Origin: Tenebrio molitor
Lineage: Eukaryota > Arthropoda > Insecta > Coleoptera > Tenebrionidae
Length of the DNA stretch: 64,000 nucleotides
Assembly: GCF_963966145.1 (NCBI RefSeq)
Contig: NC_091054.1
Coordinates: 9,424,001-9,488,000, forward strand
Reading direction: 5' to 3'
The translations under genes were made by a program, and so were the position numbers. A model generated the notes under the pieces. The model had not been told where the DNA came from. It ran no database searches and was given only the letters and a program-made list of their open reading frames with translations. Positions 31,619 to 42,350 of the stretch are shown piece by piece. Numbering within the stretch: the stretch's first letter is position 1; each line of letters opens with the position of its first letter.

Positions 31619-34600
31619 ATGCGGTTGGCTGGGGCGAACGACGCGATCTACTTCGTGGTTCTGGTGTGCACGCTCGGCATCCAGGGGAAGCCCTCCTGGT
31701 CGCTCACGCTGCCGGCGATCGGGCCCTTCCGCAGCTTCGGCCAGGGGAAGGACCAGTCCTTCCACATCAAGAGCTACAGCGGGCGCAGGGTGAAGAACGA
31801 CTCCATCCGCATGGTCTACTTCCACGACCAGACCGTCGCCATCGTCGAGCTCGAGCCCGACAAGCTGCTCCTCAACTGCGAGCTCATCGAGGTCTAGTAA
31901 GTACTTCCGGAGGCGGCGCCCGATCTAGGCTAGAAAGTTGCGATTGTTCGAAGATGTGCGATCGATAAGGTCACGGTCGACTTAATGCTCGTCGATGAGG
32001 ATTTATGACACAAATTTCATTTAGACGAGTTTCTTCTACACCCTCATCAGTTCATCACCAACAGCTAGACGCGACTCTAATGAACGCGTCTCCATTTATT
32101 ATTCACCAAAACAGCACCAAAATAGATTAGTATCTACTCACCGACCCATTTTCTTCAACCCCCCAATACTTTCTCTTCTCCGCGTTTCAATATTTTATCA
32201 AGTGGAGCTATCGATTGTTCTATTCTTAACAGGAGTGATTAAAAAGAAAAAAACATTATCTACCAATTCAGGATGTGTCAAAATATTTCAAAAAATTTAC
32301 TGAACACGAAACAACGTTGGCAATACTGTTGCGAAATGTCAATTACAATTATCTATACCCCAGGTGGCCAATTATTTTTCTTTTTGTTTTTGTGTTAATC
32401 GATGCGTCGTTCTAGTTGAATTGACATCCATAAAAAGAGAAACCGGCGTTAATTGTCACACTAGACGTGGAAAATGTAAATTTGGGTTACAGTTACCAAC
32501 TGTTACTACTATTACAACACCCGAAGGCACCCACTTGTTAAAATAATTACGACACGAGCAAGATTTGCTTGATTGCAGTTGCACAGGTGCATTAGTTGGA
32601 CCGTTGATAAAAATGCATTTGGTACAAGTGATATCCTTGCTTTCTGTTTATTTTTATGCGTGTAATGGCGAAGGTAAGTTGGTGGCTGTGCATGCGAAGT
32701 GACTCACCTTCAAGAATTAATTTATTTGTTCGAAGAAAGCGCCAATTAGAGAAGAGAACAATTAGAAAGTTGCGTTTGGAAGTTATTATTTAGGGAAATT
32801 GTCACATTTGGATTATGCGGGGCAGTGTTGCCAGATCTTTAGAAAATTTGTTTTTCTTGTGTTCCCGATTTACGGCGCAAAAACAACACATGAATAAAAA
32901 CTGTCAATTACATTTTTATTGCGAACTGTTGGTACGCCCTTTCGAGGTCACGGAGAAGGAGTTACGTAAACGCAAACGCAACTACATGATAAGATAAAAT
33001 GTTTTGTGAAACGTTGAATCATTTTACATAAGGTTTATTGTAATGTACAAGAAATGACCTACGAGATCTATGAAGACATTTTCGTTCGAAAGCTTGGCTA
33101 GAAAAATTCCAAACACGTCACAAAATTTCTTTCAAAGAAGTTGTCTGTGTGGTGAGTTAGTCAGCGTCGACAACGAAACTGTACAAGGTAGTAAAAATTA
33201 CTCACTGCAAGACATTTGGAATTTATATTTGGAAACGTCACTAGGTATCCGTTCACTCACTGTTGTAAACTGTAAAAAATTACCTATGTGTTGTAAGTCG
33301 TGTTTTGTGAAGAATCTGTCAAAGTGTCAAATATCAGAAATGTCAAGTGAGATCGTGTGAACATGAAATCTGAAGCGTTTTTTTCATAAAACGCAACAAT
33401 TACTAATTGAAATATGTTAATGGGGTAATTGTCAAAAGTACGAGAATTGGGTGAATGTTCCTGAGTCGAAGATCGAGGTTGCCAACCATGTAAAGCAGAA
33501 ATTGCTTTCATAAGCGAGGTTGGCAATAATCTTGTGGCCAAATTTGACCAAAATAGATAGATAAAATCTTTTGTAGCTAATTATAAATATTCTCAGGAAC
33601 CGTAGTTCTGTGGTAATTCAATAGAATCAGTTGAGAAACAATGACAGACAAATATAATTAATTCGACAGAATAAATAAACGCTAGAACAGAACAATGTGG
33701 TTTCTGCAGTAATTGTTCACTTTCAATCATTGAACATAATCGTATTTTTTCTTCTACTACAAAACCGAGACACAATGCTGCTTGGTATCACAAGAAACTT
33801 TTAAAATAATTTTGACTGTGAAAAAATTTACTCCAATCATATTGCACTGCTGCTTTAATCACCGCTGTCATTGGCTTAAATTCAGTTTTACCAGCGATCT
33901 GATCGGACAAAATTTTTTGAAAGACAAAGATGAAAAATGTTACAGAAAAATTAAATAAATAAGGGTTTTCATTTTGATAAATTTATAATTTATTTCTCTG
34001 TGAATTTTAATTTTGTTTAAGAAAACAATCTACCAAAATACCTATTTCCAATGCCTGAAGTTGTTGATCATTTTCTCCAGTGCGTGAATTCTCCTATAGT
34101 TATTTATATTTATATTTATTTATTAAGGGCATAAGAGGGCTTTTATGGCCTAAGGTGTGATTTTGACCCCGAGTGATAACGAGGGCTAAAAACACGCTGA
34201 AGGTCAAAAAAGCCAGTTCACGCCCGCAGTACATACACTATTTTATGCACGATTAAGATCTAAAACCCTAACATTTAACAAAAATTAATAAATAAATGTC
34301 TGCCCACACCACGGGATGTTTGCATCGCCTAATGCTCCCGTCAAATTTTTAGTTTTGCCCGTAACCTTGGGAACAGTGAAAACACCCGTATCCATTATGC
34401 CAATTGCAATTTTCGGTTATAAATTCATTAACGAAATGATAAACGAGGATGAGAAAGCGGCAGAAATGAGTGTCCAGTATCGAGTAATCCCCATTCGGGA
34501 TTAGGTAATTTAAGTTAAGTGGCAATTTTTTTCCTAATTTCACCAAAAATGTTTTTGACTTTTATTTGACATATCTGTATGGCCCACGGGCATAAAGTGA

Positions 34601-37432
34601 TCCGTGGGCCATAAAGAGACGTTTATGTCAAAAAAATTTGTGTATAATTGTCAAATTATAATATACCTAATCGTGCATAAAATATTTCATTGTTTTCAAC
34701 TGTCATAAATTCTCATTTTTCTCCTTTGTAAACTGCCTCCTAACTGCTCTAAAGCAAAAAATAGCAGATAACCAACCGTTGCCCTAGACAACACATTCAA
34801 AGTGACATTAATTGAAAAATTTGTCAAAACTGTCAAAAGCAAATGCGAAATCATTTTTAATAGATTTGGAAGCTTTGGGGACGTCATTTCAAACAATAAA
34901 ATTTTGTATGCAACTTGTTTCTGTGCAAAGTGGGCTTTTCTAATTGCCCTCGAGGCCTTAAAATCCTCGCTACGCTCGTATTTCAATCTGACCTCTCGGG
35001 CAATTAGAAAAGCCCAATTTACACAGAACCTCGTTGCATAAATAACTATTATACTCAATTTCATATAAATGTGCATCTAAGCAAGCCATGAAAATGTGAT
35101 TTTCTGTTGGTAGCTAAAGCTAGTGACTTTGACTTTCAAAGTTGTTTGCTCTGCGCGAACCCGATTTGACTATTTTTTCATTTTTTGTCCATTTTAACAT
35201 TGCTGATTTCAAAAGCAATGTTACGTCTTTTTACTGATTAAATTAAAGTAATTCTTGTTTGTGTATTTTTACCAAGTAAAGATTTATTGGACACGACCTT
35301 CGTAAATGTGACTTTTGTAATGTAGGTAACTAAATTAAAGGTGCTTTTACACATGCACAGCTCACTTAATGAACATTTATATGAAATCAATTATATGTTC
35401 AAGCTGTGACGTCAAAGCCAAAATCTTAACAACAAATAATAACATAAATTGCATCACTGTCCAAATTTCAGTCCTCTGGAACATCTTTGCATGTTTTTTC
35501 TCACATCATTTTAAATCTTTTAAGTTCTCTTCTGTCATTTTTATACCACCTGACCGTTAAAAACGAGAAAAATGTTTTGCATTATCATTTTAAATATCAT
35601 AAACTTGTCTTTATTCAAATTTGCAAAACAGATGACACCTCTGATCTTGAGGCGCTAACTCGCCCATGTCGTTCCTCTTTGTTCTTTATTATTAAATCCG
35701 TTAACCCAAATTTGTACAATTTCTAAATTTGGTAGTTTTGAGGTAATAGCTAAACAGTGGAAAGAATGATAACGGTAATGCAATCATAAAGTGTAAAACG
35801 GCATAATGAAACATAATTAAAACGAATAAAGCACCACACCTCGTGCCCTATCATTTCGATGATAATCAAACATGAATGAAACCAAAGTCATGCATGAAGG
35901 TACCCAACCTTGGCACTCGATTAAATTTATCGCAAAGTGATAATGCCGTTGTTTAACACTCGTATACCTGCTTACTTCCTTTGCACAAATTCACAACTAA
36001 TTCTAATACCAGTTGGACAAACAAAAACAATTGCGTTTGCACCGGTGGGAACAAGCACCTGGACATTGATCAATTAATTATTTCTCATCGAGATCGTTTT
36101 CTCTGTCGAATAACGATTCGGGTCAGCGGTGTATTTCCCACAATTAGCATAATAAACGTGAACCCCCATCACAACGCTCAACGAAATCGAAACTATACCA
36201 TTTAAACGGCATTAACTTTCAATTTTAATCATTACCCAATTATTTTAATCGCATATTATTTACGTTGCATGTTGCATCGCACGACAACGTTCACGTGCAC
36301 AGCTGGACATAGTAGATGCACTGAAAAATTAATGGACGCTGTTTGTTCCAACTTGACCTTTATTTTTTGCTTTTTGTTGTCACGTAAGGCGGCGTACATT
36401 TCATTTTTTATTTTGTTTAGCCACTAACGATGTTTTTGTCGAGTTACAGCTCCTGAGAACGGTTCTTACTTAAAGAGCTTGTTTTACAAATTATTTCTGA
36501 CATCGTTACAACGTAACGAGCGTTCAAAAAATTTACACTGCACAAAAGAAATTGGACAAGTGCAATGAGAAGTTGTGCCATCTTGCTTCTTCTTCTTCTT
36601 ACATCGATATGCAAAAAAAATAGTGTGTACAACACCTTATGAAAGTCTCTTTTTTCACTTATTTGCTTGATTAACTCGGGCTACGCCCTCTTTAATCAAT
36701 CGTGAAAAAAAAGTATGACTTTCATAACTAGTTGTACAAATAACTAATGTAGAACATGGCCATCATTACGTAGAGTGTTTAAGAATAATTAATAGCACCG
36801 TAAACGTTGTAAAAGATTTATTATCTTGTTTTAGTGAACCTGAAGATGCGATTAAGGCTCTGGGGGAGTTCCAGCACGTGTCGCGTCCTGTCGCGATATC
36901 TTTCAAAGAGATGACGACGCTGATGAAGCAATGCCAGCAGGTGGAAGACAGCAAATCTATGCACAACGAGCTGACCAAAAACGTAACGTCTCACCCCATC
37001 GCGGGTCGGGGAATCCTCGCCAACAACCCCTTCGTCCTCCTGAGCGGGATCATTCCAGGTGACGATTTAACTTGCTTTGAACGAACGTGACGAGCAGATT
37101 CGATTCCAGGGACGAAGTGGTGCGGCACGGGCGACATCGCCAAAGACTACTACGACCTGGGGTCGGAGCCTTCGGTGGATAAGTGTTGCAGGGCCCACGA
37201 TCTGTGCCCGGTGAAGGTGAGGGCCTTTTCGCAGAGGTACAACATCACCAACGACTCGCTCTACACGAAGTCGCACTGTTTATGCGACGACCAGTTGTTC
37301 AGTTGTCTCAAGCAGAATTCTTCGCCCACGGCTCACATCATGGGAACAATTTACTTTAATCTAGTTCAAATCCCCTGTCTTGAGGACACCAAGACTGGAA
37401 AGCGCTATCGGAAACCAAATACTAGTTTTTGA
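31619..37432 (+). CDS. Secreted phospholipase A2, group III type
   Basis: Exons 31619-31896, 36835-37058 and 37110-37432 join in frame to 274 aa; the first intron is 4.9 kb. An N-terminal hydrophobic signal (YFVVLVCTLG) and a propeptide-like region (RMVYFHDQTVAIVEL) precede the catalytic part. The latter has the calcium-loop motif GTKWCGTGD, the active-site CCRAHDLCP with catalytic His-Asp, and CLCDDQLFSCLK. These are hallmarks of the group III fold shared by many insect enzymes. PLA2 hydrolyses the sn-2 ester of phospholipids in a calcium-dependent manner. Secretion is predicted. A candidate alternative first exon lies at 32613-32673. AATAAA follows near 37540. Confidence 0.88.
32613..32673 (+). 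CDS. Candidate alternative signal-peptide exon of the PLA2 gene
   Basis: ATG followed by 20 codons of a textbook signal peptide (MHLVQVISLLSVYFYAC, then NGE) runs straight into a strong GTAAGT donor with one leftover base. That phase does not fit exon 36835 (stops in frame) but fits exon 37110 exactly. The product would be a short secreted enzyme consisting only of signal plus catalytic domain. No transcript evidence is available, so this is a prediction. Confidence 0.45.
34240..34687. repeat. Probable element with TTTTATGCACGATTA ends and GGCCCACGG hairpin
   Basis: CTATTTTATGCACGATTAAG near 34240 is inverted as CTAATCGTGCATAAAATATT near 34666. Inside, TATGGCCCACGG and CCGTGGGCCATA form a tight hairpin at about 34575-34613. 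It abuts foldback E copy 2. Confidence 0.5.
34685..35047 (+). repeat. Foldback family E, copy 2
   Basis: Starts TTGTTTTCAACTGTCATAAA like copy 1. The hairpin stem GGGCTTTTCTAATTGCCCTC pairs with a copy ending GCAATTAGAAAAGCCCAATT. The loop reads CCTCGCTACGCTCG. It ends GCATAAATAACTATTAT. Confidence 0.8.
36627..36737. repeat. Small foldback with CTCGGGCTACGCCCTC loop
   Basis: GTACAAC, CTTATGAAAGTC, TTTTTTCAC and TTGATTAA on the left each pair in order with their complements on the right, ending GTTGTAC. The loop is CTCGGGCTACGCCCTC. 111 bp, about 100 bp before the PLA2 second exon. Confidence 0.75.
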
Positions 37433-37663
37433 TACTAATGCAGTGAAGCGTGCCCAATAAGTAAGCTCAACGTTTTAAAGTGATATGTTAGGCAATCTCG
37501 AGATGATCACATGTTCGTAAAAAATTCAAGTGCCTCTTTGAATAAATAATTTTACGTAAAGTCTTTTTTTTCGAGGGTTGAGGAAACAAAAAAAAACAAA
37601 CGGCAACGCAATTACATTATAATCTATATTTTAACTTATTTACATCACCAAAACCTAATTTAT

Positions 37664-38503
37664 TTACAGGGACAGATTTTCTAGTTCCTTGATCAGCTCC
37701 ATGTGTTTGAACTCATCAGGTCTTCTCGTGAATTTCTCCAGTAGGGCCAACTTCTCCTCACTCGGCCTGACATAATACAGTAGCAACTCATTGGCCAAAC
37801 ACTGAGCCTCCTTCAGATCAATAACATTCTTGTCGTACTCTCCCCTCATCAGAACAATTTTCTTGCTATCTTTTAGCTCAGTGTAGTGAGTAATTGTGAG
37901 ACACTCTGGGGCATTTTCTTTGTGCACTTGATAGTACAGCAAGGGGGTGAAATGGACACAGTTCCTCTCAAACTGTGACATCATAAACTCATACCCTTGA
38001 CTCCTTGGTAAAGGAAATAAAAATGTGGGAAATTCCCTACCCCTCTTGTCGAGCTCCTCAAAGTCCTCGGCCGGTACCACCGCCGCGATAAAGTTTTTCT
38101 GGATGTGGTACTGGTGCCAAATCTCTTTGATTTCTTCCATACTTTTGTCTTTGATCAGTTCAATTTTCATGATTTTTTCCAAAGATGCGTCAGCAGTTTC
38201 CGCATGGTCGAGCGGCTTTTTAGGGTTGAGTAATTGAGAAAATTTACCTTCCGTGATTTGGTTTGGTTTCTTCTTTGGAGCTTTCTTCTTCTCCAATTGG
38301 TCAACTCTTGCGAGGAAATCTTCAGGGGAAGTTTTCTGTAATTTGGCGATCTTATCCGCGTACTTTTCGTAGTACGCATTTTTGGATAGGTCTTCCATAA
38401 CTTTTTCGGCACGAGTTGGAGTTGTCATCAGGCTTCTTTTTAATAAATTTGACGCGATTTTGATGGATTTTTGTGATAAAATTAGGTTAGGGAATCTCGC
38501 CAT
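37664..38503 (-). CDS. ATPAF1: ATP synthase mitochondrial F1 assembly factor 1
   Basis: Single minus-strand exon, 279 aa from ATG 38501-38503. An N-terminal basic amphipathic presequence (IKIASNLLKRSLM) suits mitochondrial import. The core carries ATP11-family features: YADKIAKLQKTSPEDFLARV, IWHQYHIQKNFIAAVVP, FPTFLFPLPRSQGYEFMMSQ and LTITHYTELKDSKKIVLMRG. ATPAF1/Atp11 binds unassembled F1 beta subunits and promotes alpha-beta assembly in the matrix. The start is 120 bp from the start of CRCP on the other strand, pointing to a shared bidirectional promoter. Confidence 0.93.
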   Translation of the reverse strand: MARFPNLILSQKSIKIASNLLKRSLMTTPTRAEKVMEDLSKNAYYEKYADKIAKLQKTSPEDFLARVDQLEKKKAPKKKPNQITEGKFSQLLNPKKPLDHAETADASLEKIMKIELIKDKSMEEIKEIWHQYHIQKNFIAAVVPAEDFEELDKRGREFPTFLFPLPRSQGYEFMMSQFERNCVHFTPLLYYQVHKENAPECLTITHYTELKDSKKIVLMRGEYDKNVIDLKEAQCLANELLLYYVRPSEEKLALLEKFTRRPDEFKHMELIKELENLSL

Positions 38504-38623
38504 AATGCAACTAGATCTAGGGAATTTTACTAAAAACTTTAGGGGAGCGATTAACGGCAGTACCGAATCGACAGATCTATGTTTTGATTAATTTGAAAAT
38601 TGTGTGGAAATCCCAAATAAATA

Positions 38624-39178
38624 ATGGAAATGTGAGTAGTGGTAAATTGTTTTTATTTTCTCTTTACTGTGAATTATGTTTTTTGCAGTGTGAACTCAAA
38701 CAGTGCCACTTTGAGTAATTTTGAGGTTATGAAACATTTGCAAAAAATTAAGGATAGTAGGAAAAAACATAAAGGACAGCTGGCAACAATAACTTATGAA
38801 GTGTTGTAATTATTTAATTTATAATTTTTAGTTAACTTAAGAATTTTGCAGACACTGAGATATTTAGAAAATACTCCTTGCTCCCAGCAAACTCCAGAAG
38901 CCATCCAGCAGTGCTTGAAGGACTTGGAAGCTTTTAATTTGAATAAAAATGAAAAGTTAATGTTGATTAATTCACCTCCAATAATGGCTTTAGAAATACA
39001 ACTGGTAAAAAGAAAATAACAGAATAGTTTCATATCAATTAACTTTTTGTTTAAGATGATTGAAGAAAGTGAAGAGAGACTCACAGAGGAGCAGGTTGAG
39101 CAAATCCTGCAAATAATGCTGCAGCACTTTCCACACATACAGAAACCTCAAGAGAATGATTCACAAGAGCAAGACTAG
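38624..39178 (+). CDS. CRCP: RNA polymerase III subunit RPC9 (CRCP)
   Basis: Exons 38624-38631, 38689-38800, 38852-39004 and 39056-39178 give 131 aa. The second donor is GAA|GTGTTG; using it restores the conserved TITYETLRYLENTPC. Later blocks are LMIEESEERLTEEQVEQIL and the acidic tail. RPC9, also known as CGRP receptor component, pairs with RPC8 to form the stalk of RNA polymerase III, needed for initiation. Length matches the family. The first exon has only eight coding bases. Confidence 0.9.
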
Positions 39179-39288
39179 TCATTTTTTATTTGTATGTATA
39201 AGGTTTTTTTAATAAAAAATATTTTAAAAATGACACAACTGTATTGATAATAATGTTATAAATACATTAGCTTAGTGTGATATTTAAG

Positions 39289-39991
39289 TTATCGTTTTTG
39301 GTCGCCCAAGTCTTCAATTAAGTCTTCATCAATCTAAAAAATTGATAATTTATGTTTATGTTACAAGACTTGAAGACTATCATACCTCTGGCCATTTTTC
39401 AGGAATGACATCAAATAGATCATCTTTAACATCACCCTGAATGACAATTTCATCATCTCCAGTGACAGAAGAGCCACAAGCAAATCTTGTTCCAAAAAAT
39501 TTTGCAGCTACCTTTAGATCAATATCTAAAATATTACATGTGACCTGACCTGACTATACACACCACAAAGCAATATTACCAAAACTACTCAGTCCTGTAA
39601 CAACAGTGACAGACTTCTTTTTGCCCCTGGGAGCCCTAGACACGCAAACTTGCTTGGGCCCATCTTCCTTCTTTTTAGTCTTAATCATGCCTTTACCGCC
39701 GCGTTTTTGACGTTTCTTTTCTTCCTCACCCCCTCCTCCCTCACTTGCCTCATCGCCAATTTTGACTTTCTCAAATTCATCTGGTAAATTACGTTCCAAC
39801 CATTGTTTGCATTTGTCGTATTCGGGGTAATATTCACAGTACTGCACAAGATTAAAAAAATTCAAAGTTTACGTAAAAATCGTACGTTAACTAACCTCAA
39901 TTGGCATCGAACAGTTGCCGCAATATATAACTTGCAGCGGATAAGTAATGCCTGATTTGGGGCCCACTTGCAACTTCTCCTCGAGCGACAT
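39289..39991 (-). CDS. DENR: Density-regulated protein homologue
   Basis: Minus-strand exons 39896-39991, 39580-39841, 39386-39525 and 39289-39333 join to 180 aa. The N-terminal zinc-binding-like segment has VIYCGNCSMP and EYCEYYPEYDKCKQWLE. A basic linker (KKRQKRGGKGMIKTKKK) follows. The SUI1 domain contains DIDLKVAAKFFGTRFACG, SSVTGDDEIVIQGD and VIPEKWPEIDED. DENR works with MCTS1 in recycling post-termination 40S subunits and in reinitiation on some mRNAs. Divergent from RAD17 by about 355 bp. Confidence 0.93.
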
Positions 39992-40346
39992 GCTTGCCCC
40001 ACCTCGAACCAGCCCCCAAAACGGCAAAAACTCGGCAAGGTGTTAAAATTCTAACCTTAAAGTCACGACACACTGTAGTTGTTGTGTTGGCTGCACTGAC
40101 ACTCTTCGAAATTAAAAAAACATTTCTTATACCTATTTACCATGAAATATTTGATTAAAGTGATTAAACGGTTCTTATAAATTCAGCAGCATTACGACTG
40201 CTTTATCAGAAGATTTTATAAAAACTCCAGTCTTTTTTCAACGAATCTTTACACTTCCTCCAATTTAGATTGGCGGTATTGGCTGTCAACAATCTCATCT
40301 ATTTTCAAAATAAACAGCTGATTCCCGGTTTACGCCACAATAAAAC

Positions 40347-42065
40347 ATGAAAAAAGCAGGAAAAGTATTTAAACTTATACCTGATTATGCAATCTAATGA
40401 TTTTAATCGGTTTTATTTAGAAATGGTTCGCTTTTGACTTTGAAGAAGAAAAATCAAGTGAGTCAGCCAGTTTGTATGAACCTCCACCAGATCTTCTCAA
40501 GAAATCTAACAATTATGATTTGCCTGTTGTCAACAAACGCAGCTTCAACTTTTACCGTCATCTCACACCCAAAACTGTAGCTGACCTTGCTGTCCACCCC
40601 AAAAAAATTAATGAAGTTGAATTGTGGTTACAAAACAATGTTTGCAATAAGCCAAAAAATTGTGTAAGTGCTTACATGCCAAAAGTGCACAAGTTTAATT
40701 TTAGATTGTAGCAAACTGCAAGATTTCTTTTGATAACTGGGCCTACAGGCTCAGGTAAGACATCAACAATTAGGGTTTTGTGTGACAGCATGTCTGTGGA
40801 CCTGTCTGAGTGGGTGAACCCCATGGATCAAGATTTTGAAGTTTTTAGAGGCCCCAATCAAGTCACCAGATTTGCAGAGTTTTTAACTGAGGCAAAATGG
40901 AACTCTTTGTTTTCTCATGGCAACAAGAAAATTATTTTAGTTGAGGAATTTCCAAATGCACTAATTAGGAGTCCTCAAGAGTTTATGAATGTTTTAGAGT
41001 AGATTAAGAATCTAAATGATTAGAATCTTGGTTAAATTTTTATTTTTAGAGATTGTTATTATAAAGGAAACTACCCTATAGTTTTCATTTGCACAGATTC
41101 TTGTGACAATAGGAGTAACTTATCTCAAGTTTTATTTCCTCAAGAAATCAGAGATAAGTACAGTATAGCTCATATTAGGTGAGAAAATTTTCCACTTGTT
41201 GAACACATGTTAAATGCAAAACAGTTTTAATTCCTGTGCAGCCACTCTGATGAAGAATGCGCTAAAGAGGGCTCATGGTCTTGTTCAGGACAATTTAGAT
41301 CTGTTTAGAACTCCATCCCCAAGTACAGTTACAGCAATTATTGCAACCTCAATGGGGGACATCAGATGTGCCATCAATCAGTATTATTTTGCGAGTTTAT
41401 TAGGTAAAAGAAACTCGAGTGTTTTTTTTTTAATTTTATTAAAAACTTCAGGGACATCAGACTTGCCAACAAAAATTGATAAAGTAGTGAAAAAAATTGG
41501 AAACAAAAGAAAACGCGGCGATAACGCTTCCTCCGTGCAATCAATGTCCAGAGATGAAACTCTAGACTTGTTTCACGGTTTGGGGAGAGTACTGAATCCA
41601 AAGCGCCAAGACGTTGGCAACTCTTGGCGATTTGCTTGCGACATAGACAAGCTAATAGACGAATTTAGCACCCAACCCAGTATATTCACCGCGTTTCTGT
41701 TCGAGAACTACATCAAGTATTTTGGAGATGTGAAGGACGCATCCGAGGCCAGCGAAATTTTGAGTTGTTCACAAACGTTCCTTGAAAAATGGGTGGACAG
41801 ACATGACGTTCTAATTTTTGCCTTGTGGGTCTCAGTTTTGGGACTGATGGTCCACAACGAGCACAGAGTTTCGAGGTGGAACCCAATCACGGGCCCAAAA
41901 AAAATTCAGAAAAGGTTTGTTAGTTGTTGGAGTGGTGTGACCCAATAATGAATCATTTCCAGGATCAATAGCGACCCACGAACGAGAAATCTGTCGGTGA
42001 CGGATTTGTTCTACTGCAACATCATCAACAAGAGCGGGAAGCAACAGTTCAATACGGACACGTGA
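40347..42065 (+). CDS. RAD17: RAD17 checkpoint clamp loader
   Basis: Exons 40347-40364, 40421-40663, 40712-40998, 41050-41178, 41225-41403, 41452-41914 and 41963-42065 give 473 aa. It has the Walker A motif LLITGPTGSGKTST, a Walker B-like KKIILVEEFPNAL, ISFNSCAATLMKNALKRA and the sensor-like GDIRCAINQYYF, followed by a helical C-terminus. RAD17 replaces RFC1 in an RFC-like complex that loads the 9-1-1 clamp onto damaged DNA for ATR signalling. Shorter than the ~680 aa human protein because the C-terminal region is reduced. WBP2 begins about 285 bp downstream. Confidence 0.92.
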
Positions 42066-42350
42066 CGTTGAGTGTTTTTTGAATATTTTTTAAATAAAGA
42101 TTGATTTTATTGGGAGAGTTGATTGATTATTTGAATTTGGCGGCGAAAGCTGTCTCTCTCTCTCGCGAATGACATGCACATGTGTTGTTTCTTTCCGTAC
42201 GTGTTTTATGGCGTCTTACGCTTGCGTTACGTACGTCATCACAGTTGTCACATTCTGTCAAAATCTGGGAGTTTCTCGAAGAGTGTAATAATCTAGAAAA
42301 AACAAATATTTTGGTAAAACGAGTGACACCCAACACCGAAACCGTCAGCG

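Larger units (their letters stand above)
32674..36834. other. Large PLA2 intron with repeats
   Basis: Apart from the foldbacks listed at 34240-34687, 34685-35047 and 36627-36737, no gene was recognised. Frames at 33070-33360 and 34316-34504 have no motif and are probably chance. Confidence 0.5.
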
